Part shown: one piece after another, positions 35,271-44,359 of the stretch
How positions within the stretch are numbered: position 1 is the first letter of the stretch
How the letters are laid out: every line of letters begins with the position of its first letter
Assembly (NCBI GenBank): GCA_902536935.1
Contig: CACAZM010000007.1
Span: forward strand, 1 to 64,000
Origin: an uncultured Bacteroidota bacterium
Lineage (GTDB): Bacteria > Bacteroidota > Bacteroidia > Flavobacteriales > Flavobacteriaceae
Length of the DNA: 64,000 nucleotides
Direction of reading: 5' to 3'
Made by a program: the position numbers and the translations under genes
Notes under the pieces: model-generated
Database searches by the model: none
What the model saw: the letters and a program-made list of their open reading frames with translations, nothing else
Told to the model about the DNA's origin: nothing

Positions 35271-36466
35271 CGCAAAAGCCGTTGGCGTACAACAGCAGAT
35301 GAAATCCATGCGGCCAAAACACTAAGCCCTACCCAAATTACCACCAAAACAAGAAGGTTCTTAAGTGAAAAACCAACAGGATATGGCAATTGTGTTCCCG
35401 GAACCAGAATAAACTCACCAACTGACTGTGCAACAACTAAAACAATTCCAACAGCCAATCCAATGACACCACCGAATCCACTTAAAACCATACCCTGGTA
35501 AAAGAAAACATTTCGGATTTCATGCAAGGGAGAACCCATTCTATGGAGGGTTTGAAGTTGTTCGCGCTTGTCTAAAACCATCATAATAACAGCCCCAACG
35601 ACATTGAACAATGCAATGATTAACACCAACGAAAGGATCAAATAAATAGCGATTTGCTCAGTTTGAAGCATACGGTAGAGTGCTGGATTCAACGCTTCTT
35701 TTTCAATCACCTCAAAAGAAGGCCCAAGTTTAGCCCGAATCCCCTCAATTACACCATTTACTTTTTCCTCCTTAGCGAGATTGATGTTAATTTCGGTATA
35801 GGTGTTAGCAGAAACACCTGTCAAGTTTCTGACAAAACGAATCGGAGCAAATGCATAACTATAGTCAACTTCTTCGCTGATTTGAAACAAACCAACATTG
35901 GTTGCCCATTGCGACACAAAAGGGTTGGGATCAAGCGGATTGATAAGCCCTTGTTTTGGGAGTAAACATTCGACAAAGCCATCATAGTCATATAGACCGG
36001 CGCCAAGCTCAATAGCAGTACCATAGCCCAATAGAATTTCCTCACCAGTGTCGGAGATTATTCGCCCAACAGGAATTTGATCACTAACAGCAAATAACTG
36101 ATCAAAGCGAGCGTCAATCCCCAGAAGGGAAACCAACTTGTTTTGTTGCTCGAATCGCAATACGACTTCTTGGGAAAACACAGGAGCGCTCCCAACGACT
36201 CCCTTTATTTTTTGGAGTTCTATAACCATAGAGTCTGCCAACACAAATGAAGCAGAATTAACAGCGCGAATTTTGAGATCAGGATCAAGGGAGCTAGAAT
36301 AGGAAAGCCCAAAATCATGAAGCCCAGAAAAAACAGATTGGATCACAAAAAAAGCACAAACACCAACACCCATAACAAAAGACGCAAAGCGGTTGATGAG
36401 TTGGACGGTGTTAAATTTGGTTGATGACAACCAATATCTACGGGCGACAAAAAAAGAAAAAGACAT
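35267..36466 (-). CDS. FtsX/LolC-E-type ABC transporter permease
   Basis: 399 aa with one N-terminal membrane helix (about 25-48), a MacB-like periplasmic domain (about 50-270), and three C-terminal helices (about 270-395), including VVGAVIMMVLDKREQLQTLHRMG, the coupling-helix-type sequence typical of LolC/LolE permeases. Probably the membrane subunit of a lipoprotein-release or related mechanotransmission ABC system. The ATPase is not in the window. It starts 7 bp after rbfA ends; rbfA-permease adjacency is a recurring order in Flavobacteriia. Confidence 0.88.
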   Translation of the reverse strand: MSFSFFVARRYWLSSTKFNTVQLINRFASFVMGVGVCAFFVIQSVFSGLHDFGLSYSSSLDPDLKIRAVNSASFVLADSMVIELQKIKGVVGSAPVFSQEVVLRFEQQNKLVSLLGIDARFDQLFAVSDQIPVGRIISDTGEEILLGYGTAIELGAGLYDYDGFVECLLPKQGLINPLDPNPFVSQWATNVGLFQISEEVDYSYAFAPIRFVRNLTGVSANTYTEININLAKEEKVNGVIEGIRAKLGPSFEVIEKEALNPALYRMLQTEQIAIYLILSLVLIIALFNVVGAVIMMVLDKREQLQTLHRMGSPLHEIRNVFFYQGMVLSGFGGVIGLAVGIVLVVAQSVGEFILVPGTQLPYPVGFSLKNLLVLVVIWVGLSVLAAWISSAVVRQRLLR

Positions 36467-36473
36467 AGTAAGC

Positions 36474-36833
36474 TTAAGACTTCAAGGGGTTTTCAGGACT
36501 TTGAAGAGAACGGTCTATTCTTTCGATTTGTTGAAGAGAGTCGTCAATAAAAAACAAAAGATTGGGAACAATACGTAACTGGTTTCGGATTCGATCAGCA
36601 AGACGGTTTTTAATCGCGCCACGTTGCTCTTCCATCTTAGCCAGGATTAAATTGGCATCAGAAAAAGGGAACACAGACAAATAAACTTTTGCGACTTGAA
36701 GGTCGGTATTTACACGAACAGCGGTTACCGAAACAATAAGGTTTTTTATATTTTCTTTACGCAAAAAAAGATGCAGAATTTCTGCAAGGTCTTGCAGAAG
36801 GAGAGCGTTGATTTTCTTTTGTCGATTTGTCAC
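36474..36833 (-). CDS. rbfA: Ribosome-binding factor A
   Basis: 119 aa KH-type factor needed for maturation of the small ribosomal subunit. It begins TNRQKKINALLLQDLAEIL; the central VTAVRVNTDLQVAKVYLSVF and the tail LRIVPNLLFFIDDSLQQIERID match the family. The start is GTG 36833, with a TATTTTTG element 7 nt upstream and no suitable ATG. Co-transcribed with the permease gene (7-bp gap). Divergent from dinB. Confidence 0.9.
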   Translation of the reverse strand: MTNRQKKINALLLQDLAEILHLFLRKENIKNLIVSVTAVRVNTDLQVAKVYLSVFPFSDANLILAKMEEQRGAIKNRLADRIRNQLRIVPNLLFFIDDSLQQIERIDRSLQSPENPLKS

Positions 36834-36840
36834 AATGGCT

Positions 36841-36848
36841 CAAAAATA
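36841..36848 (-). promoter_or_regulatory. TAnnTTTG -7 element for rbfA
   Basis: TATTTTTG on the minus strand, 7 nt before the GTG start of rbfA. Confidence 0.5.
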
Positions 36849-36890
36849 GGAATATATTTCTGGCTATTGTATTACAACGCAATCTATAAT

Positions 36891-36898
36891 TACATTTG
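36891..36898 (+). promoter_or_regulatory. TAnnTTTG -7 element for dinB
   Basis: TACATTTG, only 3 nt before ATG 36902, with a TTG at 36867-36869 (21-bp spacer) as a possible -33 element. Suggests a near-leaderless dinB message. Confidence 0.55.
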
Positions 36899-36901
36899 AC
36901 A

Positions 36902-37978
36902 ATGGATCAATCCCGAAAAATCATACATGTCGATATGGATGCGTTTTATGCATCTGTTGAACAGCTTGACAATCCAGACCTACAAGATAAGGCACTTGCG
37001 GTTGGTGGTGGAACTGAGCGTGGGGTTGTCGCGGCGGCTAGTTACGAAGCGCGAAAATTTGGGATAAGAAGCGCGATGTCAGGAGAGGCTGCGAGGCGAA
37101 AGTGTCCCCACTTGATTTTTGTTAAACCTAGATTTTCGAGATATAAAGAGGTTTCCAAGGTAGTACATTCCATTTTTTATCAATACACAAATTTGGTAGA
37201 AGCACTATCGCTTGATGAGGCTTATTTGGACGTTACCAACAACAAAAAAGGTATTCCTTCTGCAACATTGATTGCGGAGGAAATACGAACTAAAATTTAT
37301 GAGCTCACCGGGCTTACTGCCTCTGCCGGAATCTCAATCAACAAGTTCTTGGCAAAAGTTGCCAGCGATTACAATAAACCAAATGGTCAAAAAACTATAC
37401 CCCCTGAAGAGGTTATCAACTTTTTATCAGACTTAGACGTAAGAAAGTTTCACGGTGTTGGAAAGGTAACAGCAGAGAAAATGTATCGAAAAGGATGGTA
37501 TACAGGGGCAGATTTGCGAAACCAAAGTCTGTCGAACCTAGAAAAACACTTTGGTAAATCAGGCCAGTTTTATTACGATGTCGTACGTGGTATTCATCTC
37601 AGTCCAGTTCGCCCACAACGCAAACCAAAATCAGTAGGTGCAGAGCGCACTTTTGACAAAAACATTTCTAGTGAGATATTTATGGTTTCTCGCCTTGAAG
37701 ATATTGCAAGCGCACTAGATCAACGCCTTCTCAAAACCAAAATCAGCGGAAAGACCATCACCCTCAAAATTAAATACAGCGATTTTGTTACCCAGACCCG
37801 ATCTAAAACCGTTCCGTATTATACTTCAGACATTGCCGTGATTTTGGAGATTGCAAAGGAACTTCTGTTTCAAGAAAAACCCAAAAACTCGGTGCGGCTG
37901 TTGGGGATTTCCCTGAGTAACTTCAAAAAACCATCAACAAAGAAAAAAGTAGAAGCCCAACTTAAGTTGGCCTTTTAA
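36902..37978 (+). CDS. dinB: DNA polymerase IV (Y family)
   Basis: 358 aa translesion polymerase. It begins MDQSRKIIHVDMDAFYASVEQ with the first catalytic aspartates; the second acidic site is LSLDEAYLDVT near 105-115; ASAGISINKFLAKVASDYNKP and GVGKVTAEKM (helix-hairpin-helix) follow, then the little-finger domain. An in-frame TTG two codons upstream lies on the promoter and is rejected. No SOS-type operator is evident. Its stop codon directly abuts the pyk stop codon on the other strand. Confidence 0.95.
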   Translation: MDQSRKIIHVDMDAFYASVEQLDNPDLQDKALAVGGGTERGVVAAASYEARKFGIRSAMSGEAARRKCPHLIFVKPRFSRYKEVSKVVHSIFYQYTNLVEALSLDEAYLDVTNNKKGIPSATLIAEEIRTKIYELTGLTASAGISINKFLAKVASDYNKPNGQKTIPPEEVINFLSDLDVRKFHGVGKVTAEKMYRKGWYTGADLRNQSLSNLEKHFGKSGQFYYDVVRGIHLSPVRPQRKPKSVGAERTFDKNISSEIFMVSRLEDIASALDQRLLKTKISGKTITLKIKYSDFVTQTRSKTVPYYTSDIAVILEIAKELLFQEKPKNSVRLLGISLSNFKKPSTKKKVEAQLKLAF

Positions 37979-39412
37979 TCAACCTTTAATTACCGAGACC
38001 CTCAAGGTGTTAACCATTCCCTTGTTGGCAACAGGCATCGCTAATAGATTTACAATAGAATCACCAGCTTTGACATAACCCTTTTCCTTGGCAATTTGAT
38101 TGACATCCAGAACCGTTTCGTCTGTAGAAACAAAACGATCATAATAGTGGCACTTAACCCCCCACAACAAATTGAGTTGTGATAAAATGCGTTTGTTTGA
38201 AGTAAAGACAAGAATCGAAGAATCCGGACGCCAGGCAGAGATTTGGTAGGCGGTGTACCCACTATTTGTCAGGGTACAAATAGCTTTGGCCTCAATTTCG
38301 GTAGCCATGAGAGCGGCGTGATAGCAAGTGGACTTGGTGATAAAACGGTCATTTTTATTTTGAGGCGCTTGATCGTATTTCCGAATCAGGGGGGAATTTT
38401 CAACACTAATTACAATTTTACGCATGGTTTGAATCACTTCAACAGGGTATTTTCCGACAGAAGTTTCGCCAGACAACATCACGGCATCAGCCCCATCCAT
38501 AACCGAATTTGCAACATCATTCACCTCTGCTCTTGAGGGTGTAAGTCCGTCGATCATTGACTCCATCATTTGCGTGGCGATAATGACAGGAATTCGAGCT
38601 GCTTTGGCTTTAAGGACTAGATTTTTCTGAACAAGTGGAACTTGCTCTGCAGGAACCTCAACCCCCAGATCACCACGAGCGACCATTAAGCCATTGCTGT
38701 GATTGATTATTTCATCAATATTGTCTAGTGCTTGGGGTTTTTCGATTTTGGAAATGATAGGGATTTCGTAGGAGCCATGTTTTTTAATGAGTTTTTTGAG
38801 ATCGATTAAGTCTTCTTTATAACGAACAAAAGATAGTGCAATCCAATCAACCCCTTGTTCGATAGCAAAAACAGCATCTTTTACATCTTTTTCCGTCAAT
38901 GCAGGCAAAGACACTTCCGTGTTGGGAAGGTTGACGCCCTTGTTTGATTTTAGAGGACCGCCCTGAACGACTGAGGCAATAACCTCTGATTGACCATCGG
39001 TTGACTCCACTTCAAAAATCAACTTTCCGTCGTCCAACAAGATGCGCTCTCCTGATTTTACGTCTTTTGGAAAAGATTGATAATTCATATATACATGGTC
39101 GGCAGTACCCTCTTTAATTTTTTCGGTTGTAAATACTATACGGTCGCCCGTTTCTACGACAACACCATCCTTCATTTTACCGACCCGAAGTTTAGGTCCC
39201 TGTAGGTCGGCGAGTATTCCGACATTATATCCCAGTTCTTTGTTGAGATCTCGAATGAGTTGAATACGTTCTTTTGCAGCATCAAAGTCGGCATGAGAAA
39301 AGTTAATTCTAAACACATTTACCCCAGCAACCATCATTTGTTTAATTGTATCGCTTTCGGAGCTTGCAGGGCCAAGCGTTGCTACTATTTTGGTTTTTTT
39401 GATATTTTTCAT
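37979..39412 (-). CDS. pyk: Pyruvate kinase
   Basis: 477 aa, full-length glycolytic enzyme converting phosphoenolpyruvate + ADP to pyruvate + ATP. Motifs: KIVATLGPASS at the N-terminus, FRINFSHAD, LLDDGKL, ISKIEKPQALDNID with the catalytic lysine, GVMVARGDLGVE-type (LMVARGDLGVEV), and ATQMMESMI. The tail (NTLRVSVIKG) is the usual C-terminal domain end. Last gene of acpP > fabF > rnc > IPExxxVDY > pyk. Confidence 0.97.
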   Translation of the reverse strand: MKNIKKTKIVATLGPASSESDTIKQMMVAGVNVFRINFSHADFDAAKERIQLIRDLNKELGYNVGILADLQGPKLRVGKMKDGVVVETGDRIVFTTEKIKEGTADHVYMNYQSFPKDVKSGERILLDDGKLIFEVESTDGQSEVIASVVQGGPLKSNKGVNLPNTEVSLPALTEKDVKDAVFAIEQGVDWIALSFVRYKEDLIDLKKLIKKHGSYEIPIISKIEKPQALDNIDEIINHSNGLMVARGDLGVEVPAEQVPLVQKNLVLKAKAARIPVIIATQMMESMIDGLTPSRAEVNDVANSVMDGADAVMLSGETSVGKYPVEVIQTMRKIVISVENSPLIRKYDQAPQNKNDRFITKSTCYHAALMATEIEAKAICTLTNSGYTAYQISAWRPDSSILVFTSNKRILSQLNLLWGVKCHYYDRFVSTDETVLDVNQIAKEKGYVKAGDSIVNLLAMPVANKGMVNTLRVSVIKG

Positions 39413-39413
39413 C

Positions 39414-39866
39414 TTAAAAGCTAAGTTGTTGTTTTAAGTGGCTAACTTGTTTGGGTAGGGAATAGCAAGATTGAATATCGGGGAGTTCTGCTAATTTTTT
39501 TTGGACGCTTTCTGACACTTTAGCCCCAACAGACAGAAGAAAATCAACGCCTGTTAACTGTTTAAAAAGATAATGGGTCTGAGAAGAGGAAAACAAAAGA
39601 CTTTCAGCGCCTAAAGGACTACTTGTTTCGATTTTGTTTCGAATCAAATGCCAATGAACTCCTTCTTTTCTTCTTTGATAGCTAAAAATTGGAAAGCGCT
39701 CACTCGATTTTTGTGAAGCATAATCTTTGGGACGTCTTCGCAAACGAACAGAAAAAACCTTATTAACATGGTATGCCATTTGATAATCAGGGATTGGTGT
39801 GTGAACACAAATCCAGTCATCATCAGAGTTATCAATAGACAACGAAAGCGTATGCTTAATCATCAT
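39414..39866 (-). CDS. IPExxxVDY-family protein with degenerate motif
   Basis: About 150 aa. The region HTPIPDYQMAYHVNKVFSVRL followed by RFPIFSYQ and WHLIRNK matches, from memory, the Flavobacteriia family usually found between rnc and pyk, exactly the position here. The family-naming motif reads FKQLTGVDF instead of IPExxxVDY, so only V-D and the aromatic class survive. I use ATG 39866 (ATG 39863 is equally possible): a TATATTTG element lies 15 nt upstream, whereas a longer reading to 40118 overlaps rnc in another frame and is not credible. Function unknown; one base separates it from pyk. Confidence 0.75.
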   Translation of the reverse strand: MMIKHTLSLSIDNSDDDWICVHTPIPDYQMAYHVNKVFSVRLRRRPKDYASQKSSERFPIFSYQRRKEGVHWHLIRNKIETSSPLGAESLLFSSSQTHYLFKQLTGVDFLLSVGAKVSESVQKKLAELPDIQSCYSLPKQVSHLKQQLSF

Positions 39867-39881
39867 TGGTTTTTGATCAAA

Positions 39882-39889
39882 CAAATATA
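39882..39889 (-). promoter_or_regulatory. TAnnTTTG -7 element internal to the acpP-pyk operon
   Basis: TATATTTG on the minus strand, 15 nt before ATG 39866, in the 61-bp gap after rnc. May give extra transcription of the IPExxxVDY and pyk genes. Confidence 0.4.
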
Positions 39890-39927
39890 CAACTGTTCGT
39901 GGGTTGCCGGGCATAAAAAGACAGACA

Positions 39928-40680
39928 TTACAGTTTGTTTTTGATTTGTTTTTGTTGGTGAATTCGGTTGCCAAACTTAAAATAAGCTCTTTTAGAGACT
40001 TTTTCTGCCGCTTTCTTTTTATTCGATTCCCGAGCAGAAGCAACAAGATCATTGTTGACAAAGAGCTTTGCTTTAAATACAAGCGATTTGTTAGCGCCCG
40101 AATCTTCGAACACATCAAACTGATAAGTCATTTTTTGCTGCTGAAACCAATTGACCAAAACGTCTTTGTAACTAATTACCCTATCTTCAAAAGCAACCAA
40201 ATCAACGTAAGGCTCGATCACCTTTGTTTTCACAAAAGACTGACATTTTGAAAACCCCACGTCCACAAACACAGCTCCCACTAAAGCTTCAAAAATATTG
40301 CCGTGGATGTCATCTCCATACTGATCCTTGTCAACTTTTGATTGCAGCAAGAGGTACAGTCCCAAGGACTTTCCAATATGGTTTAAAAATTCACGCCGAA
40401 CAATCTTGGAGCGCATTTGTGTAAGGCCTCCTTCATCAGCATCCGGCATTTGGGAAAAAAGATAGTTTCCAATGATTGTACCTAAAACAGCGTCACCGAG
40501 AAACTCTAATCGCTCGTAGTTTATTTTTCGACCGTCTTCACCTACTTTTTCAAGAGACCTATGGGTAAATACACGCTCAAAAAGGATGAGATTTTTTGGC
40601 GGATATCCTATGATATCCGCAATGGTTTGTTTGAACGAATGATTGGGTTTAGATTTTCCTAGAAGCGAAATCAACCCCAT
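39928..40680 (-). CDS. rnc: Ribonuclease III
   Basis: 250 aa double-strand-specific RNase for rRNA and mRNA processing. The RNase III signature reads NYERLEFLGDAVLG near residues 58-71, with the second acidic pair in FEALVGAVFVD; a C-terminal dsRNA-binding domain (about 165-240) contains VFEDSGANKSLVFKAKLFV and ARESNKKKAAEKVSKRA. Starts 6 bp after fabF in the acpP operon. Confidence 0.96.
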   Translation of the reverse strand: MGLISLLGKSKPNHSFKQTIADIIGYPPKNLILFERVFTHRSLEKVGEDGRKINYERLEFLGDAVLGTIIGNYLFSQMPDADEGGLTQMRSKIVRREFLNHIGKSLGLYLLLQSKVDKDQYGDDIHGNIFEALVGAVFVDVGFSKCQSFVKTKVIEPYVDLVAFEDRVISYKDVLVNWFQQQKMTYQFDVFEDSGANKSLVFKAKLFVNNDLVASARESNKKKAAEKVSKRAYFKFGNRIHQQKQIKNKL

Positions 40681-40686
40681 AACAGT

Positions 40687-41937
40687 TTAGACAAATTTTC
40701 GCATCACCACACAGGCATTATGCCCACCAAAGCCAAAAGTATTACTCATCGCCACATTGACTTCCCTTTCTTGTGCTTTGTTGAAAGTGAAGTTGATGTT
40801 TGGATCGATATTATCATCATCTGCGAAATGGTTGATTGTCGGCGGAACGATATTGTGTTGGATCGACATAATGGTAGAAATTGCCTCAATTGCACCAGCA
40901 GCACCCAACAAATGCCCGGTCATGGACTTTGTGGAGTTGATATTCATCTTGTATAGGTGGTCCCCAAACACCTTTTTCAAAGCGTTAGATTCTGCCACAT
41001 CTCCAAGAGGAGTTGAAGTACCATGCATGTTCACAGCATCTACTTCAGAGGCCGATATCCCAGCGTCTTTTAGTGCATTTTCCATGACAAGGGTTGCACC
41101 ATCCCCGTCGGGGTGAGGAGCCGTCATGTGGTAGGCGTCCGCAGAAAGGCCACCGCCAGCAATCTCGCCATAGATTGTGGCACCTCTTTGCTGTGCGTGT
41201 TCTAAGGTTTCCAATACTAAAGCGCCAGCACCTTCACCCAACACAAAACCATCCCGGTCTTTATCGAATGGGCGAGAAGCCGTTTCGGGTTCATCATTTC
41301 GGGTAGATAGTGCATGTAACGCATTAAAGCCCGCAACACCAGAGATTGCAACACAAGCTTCAGACCCGCCACAAAGCATAACGTCAGCATGACCTAAACG
41401 GATATAGTTTAGCGCGTCAATAAGAGCATTTGCAGAAGAAGCACAAGCAGAAACAGTCGCAAAGTTTGGTCCTTGAAACCCATACTTTATGGAAATCATT
41501 CCAGGCGCAATGTCTGGGATCATTTTTGGAATAAAAAACGGATTAAATCGTGGGGTGCCATCGCCCGCTGCAAAACTGAGCACTTCATTTTGAAAAGTTT
41601 GAAGACCACCAATACCAGCACCCCAAATTACGCCAACACGACTTTTGTCGATAGCGTCAAGGTTAAAACCAGCATGTTCGATAGCTTCGTCGCTAGCGAC
41701 CATCGCATATTGGGTGAAGCGATCCATTTTTCGCGCTTCTTTGCGATCAAAATAATCATTAGGGTCGAACCCTTTTAGCTCACAAGCAAATTGAGTTTTA
41801 AATTTTGAGGCGTCGAAATAAGTAATCGGAGCGCTCCCACTTTTACCAGATACTAAACCGTTCCAGTACGCGGGTATCCCGTTACCTATAGGGGTCAACG
41901 CGCCTAGACCAGTTACGACAACGCGTTTGTGTAGCAT
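40687..41937 (-). CDS. fabF: 3-oxoacyl-ACP synthase II
   Basis: 416 aa condensing enzyme of fatty acid elongation. Catalytic triad contexts are visible: VSACASSANA (Cys near 164), NMHGTSTPLGD (His near 304) and KSMTGHLLGAAGAIEA (Lys/His near 336-341), with NTFGFGGHNA at the C-terminus. Length is typical. It follows acpP by 6 bp, the standard pairing of elongase with its carrier protein. Confidence 0.97.
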   Translation of the reverse strand: MLHKRVVVTGLGALTPIGNGIPAYWNGLVSGKSGSAPITYFDASKFKTQFACELKGFDPNDYFDRKEARKMDRFTQYAMVASDEAIEHAGFNLDAIDKSRVGVIWGAGIGGLQTFQNEVLSFAAGDGTPRFNPFFIPKMIPDIAPGMISIKYGFQGPNFATVSACASSANALIDALNYIRLGHADVMLCGGSEACVAISGVAGFNALHALSTRNDEPETASRPFDKDRDGFVLGEGAGALVLETLEHAQQRGATIYGEIAGGGLSADAYHMTAPHPDGDGATLVMENALKDAGISASEVDAVNMHGTSTPLGDVAESNALKKVFGDHLYKMNINSTKSMTGHLLGAAGAIEAISTIMSIQHNIVPPTINHFADDDNIDPNINFTFNKAQEREVNVAMSNTFGFGGHNACVVMRKFV

Positions 41938-41943
41938 AAAAAA

Positions 41944-42177
41944 TTATTTTCCGCCCTCGATATATTGGATAGCTTGTCCAACGGTGGCGATATTCTCAGC
42001 TTGATCGTCAGGGATCTGGATATCGAATTCCTTTTCAAATTCCATGATAAGTTCTACAGTATCCAAAGAGTCTGCACCCAAATCGTTGGTAAAACTTGCT
42101 TCAGAAACGACTTCGTTTTCATCAACACCTAATTTATCTACGATTATGGCTTTTACACGTGATGCAATATCAGACAT
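41944..42177 (-). CDS. acpP: Acyl carrier protein
   Basis: 77 aa acidic carrier. It begins [20 protein letters not shown], and the phosphopantetheine attachment serine is in [11 protein letters not shown] near residue 37. The start is ATG 42177; a reading extended ten codons upstream is not supported by family length. First gene of the fatty-acid/rnc/pyk operon, with a promoter element 27 nt upstream. Confidence 0.97.
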   Translation of the reverse strand: MSDIASRVKAIIVDKLGVDENEVVSEASFTNDLGADSLDTVELIMEFEKEFDIQIPDDQAENIATVGQAIQYIEGGK

Positions 42178-42204
42178 ATAAGAAGTTTTAATGTTAGTTG
42201 GGGG

Positions 42205-42212
42205 CAAAAATA
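42205..42212 (-). promoter_or_regulatory. TAnnTTTG -7 element for the acpP operon
   Basis: TATTTTTG on the minus strand, 27 nt before acpP ATG 42177. Confidence 0.5.
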
Positions 42213-42307
42213 AGAAAACTTTGGCTCTATCAACTCAATCCGAATAAAATCTTAGCATTCTTGTAAAATTACCCCACTCTCTGTTCTTATACCCACTTGA
42301 GAATCCT

Positions 42308-42315
42308 TAAGTTTG
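42308..42315 (+). promoter_or_regulatory. TAnnTTTG -7 element for the PurN-RnhA fusion gene
   Basis: TAAGTTTG, 17 nt before ATG 42333. Confidence 0.5.
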
Positions 42316-42332
42316 TATTGTGATTCATAACG

Positions 42333-43376
42333 ATGGTCAAACATCACAAAATTTTGATTTTTGCTTCTGGATCGGGAACAAATGCCGAGCAAATTATTCG
42401 TCACTTTTCTCCCAAACCCAGTGTAGAAGTCTTGGGGGTTTACTCTAACAACCCTTCTGCCTTTGTTTTAGAACGCGCGAAGCAATTGGGCGTTTCAACC
42501 CATGTTTTTAATCGTGAACAGTTCAACAACCCAGCTGATTTGCTGAAAAACTTGCAGGCCCAATCACCAGACCTTATTGTACTTGCGGGGTTTTTATGGA
42601 AAATCCCCTCTCATATTATTGATGCATTCCCCCACAAAATCATCAATATTCATCCTGCTTTATTGCCCAAACATGGCGGCAAAGGGATGTATGGCCACCA
42701 TGTTCATCAAGCGGTGATTGATGCAAAAGAAACTGAAAGCGGAATAAGCATTCACTATGTCAACAATCAGTATGACCAAGGAGCAATTATTTTTCAAGCC
42801 AAAACTTTGATAAACCCAGATGAGGACCCAGATAGCCTGGCACAAAAAATTCATAAGTTAGAACACAGGCACTTTTCGGAAGAAATTGAAAAACTACTTC
42901 TTGTAGTAGACAAACAAGTCAATTTGTATACGGATGGCGCAGCAAGCGGTAATCCGGGGCCTGGGGGTTATGGCTTAATCTTAGAATGGGAGGGAACCCC
43001 TCATAAAAAAACACACTCCCAGGGCTTTATTCACACCACTAACAACAGAATGGAGCTCAGGGCTGTCATTAAAGGACTTCAAATGCTTAAAAAATCCCCA
43101 CTTGATGTTGTCGTATATACAGACTCGAAGTACGTTAGTGAGGCAGTTAATAAAAAGTGGGTGCTTGGCTGGGAAAGAAAAGGATTTAAAAACAAAAAAA
43201 ACGCAGATCTTTGGATTAAATTTTTAGAAGTATTTCGCAAACATAATGTGAGAATTAAATGGATTAAGGGGCACAATCAACACCCACAAAACGAATACTG
43301 TGATAAGATGGCAGTAAAGGCATCAAAACAAACCGAGAGTCACATTAAAGATACTGGATACCAAAACAAAAAATAG
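42333..43376 (+). CDS. Fused phosphoribosylglycinamide formyltransferase (PurN) and ribonuclease HI (RnhA)
   Basis: 347 aa in one uninterrupted frame. Residues 1 to about 190 are PurN, which formylates GAR in purine synthesis: SGSGTNAEQII at the N-terminus, INIHPALLPKHGGKGMYG with the catalytic Asn/His, and NNQYDQGAII with the Asp. Residues about 195-340 are RNase HI: YTDGAASGNPGPGGYG (Asp), NNRMELRAV (Glu), YTDSKYV (Asp) and EYCDKMA (Asp), so the whole DEDD set is kept. The join is nearly linkerless (LLLVVDKQVNLYTDG) and offers no ATG or GTG there. In related genomes these are, as I recall, separate neighbouring genes. Followed 3 bp later by the PfkB gene. Confidence 0.9.
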   Translation: MVKHHKILIFASGSGTNAEQIIRHFSPKPSVEVLGVYSNNPSAFVLERAKQLGVSTHVFNREQFNNPADLLKNLQAQSPDLIVLAGFLWKIPSHIIDAFPHKIINIHPALLPKHGGKGMYGHHVHQAVIDAKETESGISIHYVNNQYDQGAIIFQAKTLINPDEDPDSLAQKIHKLEHRHFSEEIEKLLLVVDKQVNLYTDGAASGNPGPGGYGLILEWEGTPHKKTHSQGFIHTTNNRMELRAVIKGLQMLKKSPLDVVVYTDSKYVSEAVNKKWVLGWERKGFKNKKNADLWIKFLEVFRKHNVRIKWIKGHNQHPQNEYCDKMAVKASKQTESHIKDTGYQNKK

Positions 43377-43379
43377 ACA

Positions 43380-44306
43380 ATGGCAGATAACAAAGTATTA
43401 ATTGTTGGAACGATGGCTTTTGATGAAGTCGAAACCCCAACAGGGTCAAGCGGAAAAATCATAGCCGGTTCAGCGACATACATTGCGCTAGCAACTTCTT
43501 TTTTTGATATCGAAAGCGCCATTGTCTCGATAGTGGGCCGGGACTTTCCCCAAGATTACTTCAAAGAGCTAAGCAAAAGAAATATCAATTTGGAAGGGGT
43601 GGAGATTGACAATTCAGGAGACACTTTTTATTGGAAAGGACGCTATCACAAAAACTTAAATCGTCGCGATACTTTAGCTACCGACCTAAACACACTCGCC
43701 AATTTTAATCCGATTGTTCCCAGTCACTTTAAAGACTCAGAGGTTGCCTTGTTGGGCAATTTGCACCCGCGTATTCAATTGTTGGTCCTTGACCAAATCA
43801 ACATACAAAAAACAACAATTATTCTCGACACCATGGACTATTGGATTGAGAGAACTTGGGACGAGCTGGTTCAGGTTGTTTCTAAGACAGATGTAATTAC
43901 CATTAATGACGAGGAGGCACTTCAAATGACAAACGCAACCAATGTTATGTCAGCAGCAAAGAAAATTAGCGATATGGGCCCAAGCTATGTAATCATTAAA
44001 AAGGGTGAACACGGCGCATTGCTTTACCACAAGGAGCAGACTTTTTTAGCACCAGCAGCAGTTTTAGATAATGTTGTTGACCCAACAGGCGCAGGAGACT
44101 CTTTTGCTGGCGGCTTAGCAGGGTTTTTAGCCAGCCAGTCAAAGCTTGACTTTGAAACTATGAAAACAGCAATGGTGTATGGCTCATCTGTTGCTTCGTT
44201 TTGCGTAACAGACTTTGGGACAAAGTCGATTGTAAACACAACACTCTCACAAATAAAAGAACGAGTTAAGTACCTAAAAACACTCGTTCACTTTGAGTCC
44301 CCTTGA
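43380..44306 (+). CDS. PfkB-family sugar/nucleoside kinase
   Basis: 308 aa ribokinase-fold kinase. The N-terminus MADNKVLIVGTMAFDEVETP and GKIIAGSATYIALATSFF give the substrate-side glycine region; the C-terminal DPTGAGDSFAGGLAGF near 235-250 holds the anion hole and catalytic Asp. The substrate is not evident; its constant position between purN/rnhA and a PurF-like gene in Flavobacteriia suggests nucleotide or sugar-phosphate metabolism (inference). Starts 3 bp after the PurN-RnhA stop. Confidence 0.9.
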   Translation: MADNKVLIVGTMAFDEVETPTGSSGKIIAGSATYIALATSFFDIESAIVSIVGRDFPQDYFKELSKRNINLEGVEIDNSGDTFYWKGRYHKNLNRRDTLATDLNTLANFNPIVPSHFKDSEVALLGNLHPRIQLLVLDQINIQKTTIILDTMDYWIERTWDELVQVVSKTDVITINDEEALQMTNATNVMSAAKKISDMGPSYVIIKKGEHGALLYHKEQTFLAPAAVLDNVVDPTGAGDSFAGGLAGFLASQSKLDFETMKTAMVYGSSVASFCVTDFGTKSIVNTTLSQIKERVKYLKTLVHFESP

Positions 44307-44359
44307 AAAAACCAAAATGAAAGCAAAACAAGGCAAACAAATTTTTTACTTTTACCAGA

